Shown in pieces: positions 59,634 to 64,000 of a DNA stretch of 64,000 nt. Position numbers and translations under genes: made by a program. The stretch is from NCBI RefSeq assembly GCF_014651035.1, contig NZ_BMWC01000004.1:62001-126000 (forward strand), in the 5' to 3' direction. The notes under the pieces were generated by a model. It made no database searches and was not told where the DNA came from. It worked only from the letters and a program-made list of their open reading frames with translations. Every line of letters begins with the position of its first letter. Positions within the stretch are counted from its first letter, which is position 1. The stretch comes from Streptomyces lomondensis. Lineage in GTDB: Bacteria; Actinomycetota; Actinomycetes; Streptomycetales; Streptomycetaceae.

Positions 59634-59717
59634 GGTGTTCCCTTCGGAAGTGATCACGTACGTAGTTCAACACGCGACCATGTCCGCGCCGGTTTCACCG
59701 CGGCCCCGCCAGGACTC

Positions 59718-60443
59718 TCAGGACGCCCGGGGCGCCTCCCGCACCCGGAACGCCTCCGCGTCCCACGTACCGTCCAGGCGCGGCGCCAGCCAGTGCGGCG
59801 CCGACGCCCGGAAGTCGGCGGGGGAGAGGCCCCCCGCCCCGGCGGGAACGGAGCCCAGCAGCGGTGCTCCGGCGACGTCCGGCAGGTCCGCGAGATTGCA
59901 GCGCGCGGCGAGGTCCGGCACGGCCGGCCAGCTCCCGATCACGATCCCGGCCAGGTCCAGCCCCCGGCAGCGCAGTTCACGCGCCGTCAGCTCCGTCGTG
60001 TTCAGCGTGCCCAGGCCCGCCGGGGCCACGACCAGCACCGGAGCCGACAGCAGCCGGGCCGCGTCCGCCAGGGTGCCGCCGGCCGCGTCGAACCGCACGA
60101 GCAGCCCGCCCGCCCCCTCGACCAGCACCAGGTCGTGCTCGGTGGCCAGCTTGGCGGCGGCCTCCGCGACCTCGTGCGGATGCACCGGGGCGCGCCCGGC
60201 CCGGCGGGCGGCCGTCGCCGGCGCCAACGGCTCGGGGTACCGGGCGATTTCGGCCGTCGTCACCGGGCCCGCGAGACGCGCGACCTCGGCGGCGTCCCCC
60301 GGCTCGTCCGGCCGTACACCGGTCTGCGCGGCCTTCAGCACGGCCACCGAACGGCCTGCCGCCAGGGCCGTCGCGGCGACGGCGGCGGTCACGACCGTCT
60401 TGCCGACCTCCGTGCCCGTGCCCGTGATCACCAGTACCGGCAT
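59718..60443 (-). CDS. bioD: Dethiobiotin synthetase (BioD)
   Basis: A 241-aa enzyme that closes the ureido ring of dethiobiotin from 7,8-diaminopelargonic acid, CO2 and ATP. The P-loop GTGTEVGKT (residues 8-16), LKAAQTGVRP (near 37), LVLVEGAGGLLVRFD (near 105) and the C-terminal SWPAVPDL region match the family. ATG 60443 lies one base after the bioA stop, so it is coupled to bioA in the bioB-bioA-bioD operon. Confidence 0.93.
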   Translation of the reverse strand: MPVLVITGTGTEVGKTVVTAAVAATALAAGRSVAVLKAAQTGVRPDEPGDAAEVARLAGPVTTAEIARYPEPLAPATAARRAGRAPVHPHEVAEAAAKLATEHDLVLVEGAGGLLVRFDAAGGTLADAARLLSAPVLVVAPAGLGTLNTTELTARELRCRGLDLAGIVIGSWPAVPDLAARCNLADLPDVAGAPLLGSVPAGAGGLSPADFRASAPHWLAPRLDGTWDAEAFRVREAPRAS

Positions 60444-60444
60444 G

Positions 60445-61725
60445 TCATCCCTCCCGTGCCGCCGCGCACACAGCCCGCGCGATCCGCGCCACGTCCGCGT
60501 CGCCCGTGACGTACGGCGGCATCGTGTAGACCAGATCGCGGAACGGCCGCAGCCACACGCCCTCGCGTACGGCCGCCGCCGTGGCCGACTGCATGTCCAC
60601 GGCGTGGTCCAGCTGCACGACCCCGATGGCCCCGAGGACCCGCACGTCCTTCACGCCCGGCAGGTCCGAGGCCGCCGCGAGGCCGTCGCGCAGCCCGGCC
60701 TCGATCCGCTTGACCTCCGCGAGCCAGTCCTGCCCGAGCAGCAGCTCGATCGAGGCGCAGGCCACGGCCGCCGCCAGCGGATTGCCCATGAAGGTCGGGC
60801 CGTGCGCGAGCACCGGCACCTCACCCCGGGAGATCCCGTCGGCCACCCGCGCGGTGCACAGCGTCGCCGCCATCGTCAGATAACCGCCTGTCAGCGCCTT
60901 GCCCACGCACATCACGTCCGGCGTCACCGCCGCGTGCTCCGCCGCGAACAGCGCGCCCGTACGGCCGAAGCCGGTCGCGATCTCGTCGAACACCAGCAGC
61001 ACGCCGTGCGCGTCGCACGCCTCGCGCAGCACCCTCAGATACGCGGGGGAGTGGAAGCGCATCCCGCCCGCGCCCTGCACCACCGGCTCGACGATCACCG
61101 CGGCCAGCTCGTCGGCGTGCCGCTCGATCAGCGACCGCACGTGTTCGGCGTAGGTCTCGTCGTACTGCGCCGGGGGCGGGTCCGCGAACACCTGGCGCTG
61201 GAGCACCCCGGTCCACAGCTCGTGCATCCCGCCCTCGGGATCGCACACGGACATCGGCTGCCAGGTGTCGCCGTGGTAGCCGCCGCGCCAGGTCAGCAGC
61301 CGCTGCTTGCCGGGGCGGCCCAGCGAGCGCCAGTACTGGAGGCACATCTTGACCGCCACCTCGACCGACACCGACCCGGAGTCGGCGAGGAAGACATGCT
61401 CCAGCCCCTCCGGTGACATGTCGACAAGGAGCTTCGCCAGGCGCACGGCGGGCTCGTGGGTGAGCCCGCCGAACATCACATGGCTCATCCGCCCGAGCTG
61501 CTCGCGCGCGGCCTCGTTCAGCACCGGGTGGTTGTAGCCGTGGATCGCCGACCACCAGGACGACATGCCGTCGACCAGCTCTCCCGAGCCGTCCGCGAGC
61601 CGGAGCCGCACCCCGCTCGCCGACTCCACGACGAGCGGTTCCTGCCGGCCGGGCATCGGGCCGTACGGGTGCCACACATGCCGCCGGTCGAGCTCCAACA
61701 GCTCGGGCACCGCGAGCTCAGGCAT
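60445..61725 (-). CDS. bioA: Adenosylmethionine-8-amino-7-oxononanoate aminotransferase (BioA)
   Basis: A 426-aa class III aminotransferase using S-adenosylmethionine as amino donor to make diaminopelargonic acid from KAPA. RRHVWHPYGPM near the start, SSWWSAIHGYNHP (near 54), GGYHGDTW, VIVEPVVQGAGGMRFH, FDEIATGFGRTG (near 238) and the PLP lysine in CVGKALTGGYL (near 264) are diagnostic of BioA. ATG 61725 overlaps the bioB stop by 8 bases. Confidence 0.94.
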   Translation of the reverse strand: MPELAVPELLELDRRHVWHPYGPMPGRQEPLVVESASGVRLRLADGSGELVDGMSSWWSAIHGYNHPVLNEAAREQLGRMSHVMFGGLTHEPAVRLAKLLVDMSPEGLEHVFLADSGSVSVEVAVKMCLQYWRSLGRPGKQRLLTWRGGYHGDTWQPMSVCDPEGGMHELWTGVLQRQVFADPPPAQYDETYAEHVRSLIERHADELAAVIVEPVVQGAGGMRFHSPAYLRVLREACDAHGVLLVFDEIATGFGRTGALFAAEHAAVTPDVMCVGKALTGGYLTMAATLCTARVADGISRGEVPVLAHGPTFMGNPLAAAVACASIELLLGQDWLAEVKRIEAGLRDGLAAASDLPGVKDVRVLGAIGVVQLDHAVDMQSATAAAVREGVWLRPFRDLVYTMPPYVTGDADVARIARAVCAAAREG

Positions 61726-62866
61726 TGGGCGCGAGGTCCGTCCCGGCGCCCCGGCGGCGCACGGCGACCAGGTCGGTACGGGGCTCGTTGACGTCCGGCA
61801 CGGACCCACAGGCCCCGCCGCCGTCGGAGCCGCAGCCGCCACCGCTCCCGCAGCCGCCGGAGGCCCGGTGCTCGGGCAGCGTCACCTGGTCGGTGCCCTC
61901 CACCTCGAACCCGGCGTCCGCGATCATCTCCAGGTCGGCCTTGCCGGCCTGGCCCTCGCTGGTGAGGTAGTCGCCGAGGAAGATCGAGTTGGCCAGGTGC
62001 AGGGCGAGCGGCTGCAGGGTGCGCAGATGGACCTCGCGCCCGCCCGCGATGCGCACTTCGACGTCCGGGCAGACGAACCGCGTCATCGCCAGGATCCTCA
62101 GGCACCGCTGCGGCGTCAGGTTCCACTCCTTGCCGAGCGGGGTGCCCTCGAACGGGATGAGGAAGTTGACCGGAACCGAGTCCGGGTCCAGCTCGCGCAG
62201 CGAGAAGACGACGTCGACCAAGTCCTCGTCCGTCTCGCCCATGCCGGCGATCAGCCCGGAGCAGGCGGACAGGCCCGCCGCGTGCGCCTTGTTGACCGTG
62301 TCGACGCGGTCGGCGTACGTGTGCGTGGTGGTGATCTCGCCGTACGTCGCCTCGGACGTGTTGAGGTTGTGGTTGTAGGCGTCGGCGCCGGCCTCGCGCA
62401 GCCGCTCCGCCTGGCCGTCGGAGAGCAGTCCGAGGCAGGCGCACACCTCGACGCCCTCGTTCTTCTCCTTGATCGTCCGGATCGTCTCGGAGACCCGGTC
62501 CACGTCCCGGTCGGTCGGGCCGCGCCCGCTGGCCACCAGGCAGACCCGCTTGGCGCCCCCGGCCACCCCGGCCGCCGCCGCCTCGGAGGCCTGGTCGGGT
62601 TTGAGCCAGGTGTACTTCAGGATCCCGGCCTGGGAGCCGAGCCGCTGCGAACAGTAGGAGCAGTCCTCGGGGCACAGGCCGGACTTCAGGTTGACGAGAT
62701 AGTTGAGTTTCACCCGTCGGCCGAACCAGTGCCGGCGCACCTTCCCGGCCGCGGCCACCACATCGAGCAGGTCGTCGTCGGACGTCGCGAGGACGGCCAG
62801 TGCCTCGTCACGGGTCGGCAGCTCGCGCCGAAGCCCCTTGTCCACCAGCGTGTTCAGCAGGTCCAT
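61718..62866 (-). CDS. bioB: Biotin synthase (BioB)
   Basis: A 382-aa radical-SAM enzyme that inserts sulphur into dethiobiotin. The 4Fe-4S motif GLCPEDCSYCSQR (near residue 63) and the 2Fe-2S ligands, including CACLG and ACSGLI, are present, as are YNHNLNTSE and FLIPFEGTPL. The tail beyond about residue 330 is unusual: SGGCGSGGGCGSDGGGACGS, three evenly spaced Cys-Gly units in a Gly/Ser-rich segment, followed by a basic end. Such a tail could help cluster repair or sulphur supply. ATG 62866 with AGGA nine bases before. First gene of the operon, divergent from bioF. Confidence 0.94.
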   Translation of the reverse strand: MDLLNTLVDKGLRRELPTRDEALAVLATSDDDLLDVVAAAGKVRRHWFGRRVKLNYLVNLKSGLCPEDCSYCSQRLGSQAGILKYTWLKPDQASEAAAAGVAGGAKRVCLVASGRGPTDRDVDRVSETIRTIKEKNEGVEVCACLGLLSDGQAERLREAGADAYNHNLNTSEATYGEITTTHTYADRVDTVNKAHAAGLSACSGLIAGMGETDEDLVDVVFSLRELDPDSVPVNFLIPFEGTPLGKEWNLTPQRCLRILAMTRFVCPDVEVRIAGGREVHLRTLQPLALHLANSIFLGDYLTSEGQAGKADLEMIADAGFEVEGTDQVTLPEHRASGGCGSGGGCGSDGGGACGSVPDVNEPRTDLVAVRRRGAGTDLAPNA

Positions 62867-62934
62867 GGGAGCCGATCCTGTCGTACGGAGCCGCCCGCGG
62901 CCAAGGAGAGTTCGCACAACAGAGTCGCTTCGAG

Positions 62935-62952
62935 GTGTGGGTATTGCCACAC
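62935..62952. promoter_or_regulatory. Candidate operator between bioB and bioF
   Basis: GTGTGG-N6-CCACAC is a perfect inverted repeat in the 151-base divergent gap. A possible bioF promoter follows (GTGACC at 62954-62959, TAGTGT at 62975-62980, 15-base spacer). It fits no biotin repressor consensus I could confirm. Confidence 0.4.
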
Positions 62953-63017
62953 AGTGACCTGCTGGAGGTCCGGCTAGTGTCTGTGCACTGCCTACAAATT
63001 CCCCCGGAGGACCACCC

Positions 63018-64000
63018 ATGGCGTTCGGCTGGATCGACGAGCAGGCGCGGCTGCGCCGCCGCGCCGGACTCGTACGGACCCTGCGCCCCCGTCCGGCCGC
63101 CTCGCCGCTCCTCGACCTGGCGAGCAACGACTATCTGGGACTCGCCCGCCACCCCGAGGTCACCGAGGGCGCGGCGCGCGCCGCGCGGACCTGGGGCGGC
63201 GGCTCGACCGGCTCCCGGCTCGTCACCGGCAGCACCGAACTGCACGCCGAGCTCGAACGGGAACTGGCCGATTTCTGCGGTGCCGAGGCGGCCCTCGTCT
63301 TCTCCTCCGGCTACGCCGCCAACCTCGCGGCGGTCACCGCGCTGGCCCCGCACGGTGCGCTGATCGTCTCCGACGCGGGCAACCACGCCTCGCTCATCGA
63401 CGGCTGCCGGCTGGCCCGCGGCACGACCCAGGTGGTGGCGCACGCCGAGCCGGAGGCCGTGCGCAAGGCGCTGGCCGACCATGAGGGCCCGGCGATCGCC
63501 GTGTCCGACACGGTCTTCTCGGTCGACGGCGACGCGGCCCCGCTCGCCGAGCTGGCCGCCGCCTGCCGGGAGTACGGCGCCGGGCTGGTCGTCGACGACG
63601 CCCACGGCCTGGGCGTCCTCGGCGACGGCGGCCGCGGCGCCCCGCACGCGGCGGGACTCGCGGGTGCCGACGACGTCGTCACCACGGTCACGCTGTCCAA
63701 GTCGCTCGGCAGCCAGGGCGGAGCCGTCCTCGGTCCCGCCCGGGTCGTCGACCACCTGGTCAACGCGGCACGGACGTTCATCTTCGACACGGGACTCGCC
63801 CCCGCCGCGGCGGGGGCGGCCCTGTCGGCACTGCGGCTGCTGCGCCGCGAGCCGGAGCGCGCGGCGCGGGCCCGCGCGGTGGCGGGCGAGCTGTACGTGG
63901 GCCTGACCGCCGCGGGTCTGGAAGCGGTGCGTCCGGACGCCGCGGTGGTCTCGGTGCGGGCGCCCTCCCCCGAGGACGCCGTGCGCTGGGCGGCCGAGTG
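63018..64000 (+). CDS. bioF: 8-amino-7-oxononanoate synthase (BioF), cut by window end
   Basis: The first 327 residues of a PLP-dependent alpha-oxoamine synthase joining pimeloyl thioester and alanine to form KAPA, the first committed step of biotin synthesis. LDLASNDYLGLARHP (near residue 35), GSTGSRLVTGSTELH (near 61), FSSGYAANLAAV (near 95), VVDDAHGLGVLG (near 195) and the PLP lysine in TLSKSLGSQGG (near 232) match BioF. ATG 63018 has GGAGG upstream. The gene has no stop before base 64000. Confidence 0.92.
   Translation, partial: MAFGWIDEQARLRRRAGLVRTLRPRPAASPLLDLASNDYLGLARHPEVTEGAARAARTWGGGSTGSRLVTGSTELHAELERELADFCGAEAALVFSSGYAANLAAVTALAPHGALIVSDAGNHASLIDGCRLARGTTQVVAHAEPEAVRKALADHEGPAIAVSDTVFSVDGDAAPLAELAAACREYGAGLVVDDAHGLGVLGDGGRGAPHAAGLAGADDVVTTVTLSKSLGSQGGAVLGPARVVDHLVNAARTFIFDTGLAPAAAGAALSALRLLRREPERAARARAVAGELYVGLTAAGLEAVRPDAAVVSVRAPSPEDAVRWAAE

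Noticed and set aside
60445..62866. bio genes plus beta-lactamase as a secondary-metabolite cluster
   Set aside because: No synthase or tailoring genes; this is primary biotin metabolism next to a common resistance gene.

Overview
The window is high-GC actinomycete chromosome, almost certainly Streptomyces. Pointers are the strongly GC3-biased codon use (which keeps antisense frames open for kilobases), frequent GTG/TTG starts with GGAGG-type ribosome binding sites or leaderless -10 TANNNT starts, Tat-dependent secreted enzymes, F420-type enzymes, an ECF41 sigma factor, and a 3' intergenic element (AGGGGCGCGGGG...) that I recall from many Streptomyces genomes. From memory only, the order purB ... 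bioD-bioA-bioB-bioF resembles the S. coelicolor SCO1243-SCO1254 neighbourhood. No tRNA, rRNA, CRISPR, prophage or IS transposase was seen. Most of the window is core-like chromosome.

Layout. 0-9.4 kb: galU, a sigma-like/lectin membrane fusion protein, a 28-unit octanucleotide array, a secreted GH3 glycosidase, phosphoketolase and a DedA protein. 9.4-17.4 kb: gamma-carbonic anhydrase, acyltransferase, a frameshifted EamA transporter divergent from an XRE-cupin regulator, a YbaK-type protein, a CDF metal exporter divergent from an ArsR regulator, a PobA-like hydroxylase and an APC permease. 17.4-27.6 kb: CoA-binding protein; a cobalamin riboswitch heading a binding protein-permease-ATPase importer; a CysS/MshC-like protein without active-site motifs; SixA, YigZ and SbcCD. 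27.6-38 kb: an orphan Imm21 protein, SDR, DUF885, an Lrp regulator divergent from a PLP trans-sulfuration enzyme, an ACT-GNAT fusion, PhoD, a MocR regulator and a hydrolase.

38-46 kb is regulation-rich: an F420/NADPH reductase-like protein divergent from an ECF41 sigma factor, a GntR regulator with a DasR-type (dre-like) site on its promoter, a ROK regulator, and a two-component system divergent from an ABC-2 transporter. 46-57 kb: a Mug-like glycosylase, purB, a PH-SHOCT protein, an SGNH hydrolase, two CNNM/CBS membrane proteins whose leader can fold over the ribosome binding site, a GNAT, an F420-type LLM oxidoreductase and a MacB-like ABC pair. 57-64 kb: a ribbon-helix-helix/Fic-like pair, a methyltransferase, a class A beta-lactamase, and the biotin operon bioB-bioA-bioD divergent from bioF, which runs off the end.

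The most unusual items are the dispersed element that supplies the TAG stop codons of two genes and has been read through in a third (CAG instead of TAG); two tandem duplications of gene 3' ends; the octamer array; the CysS-like pseudo-enzyme with acquired 20-residue repeats; the degenerate Fic pair; and the dre-like operator. I found no clear multi-gene system that is wholly new. All functional calls come from reading motifs by eye; no database search was run.
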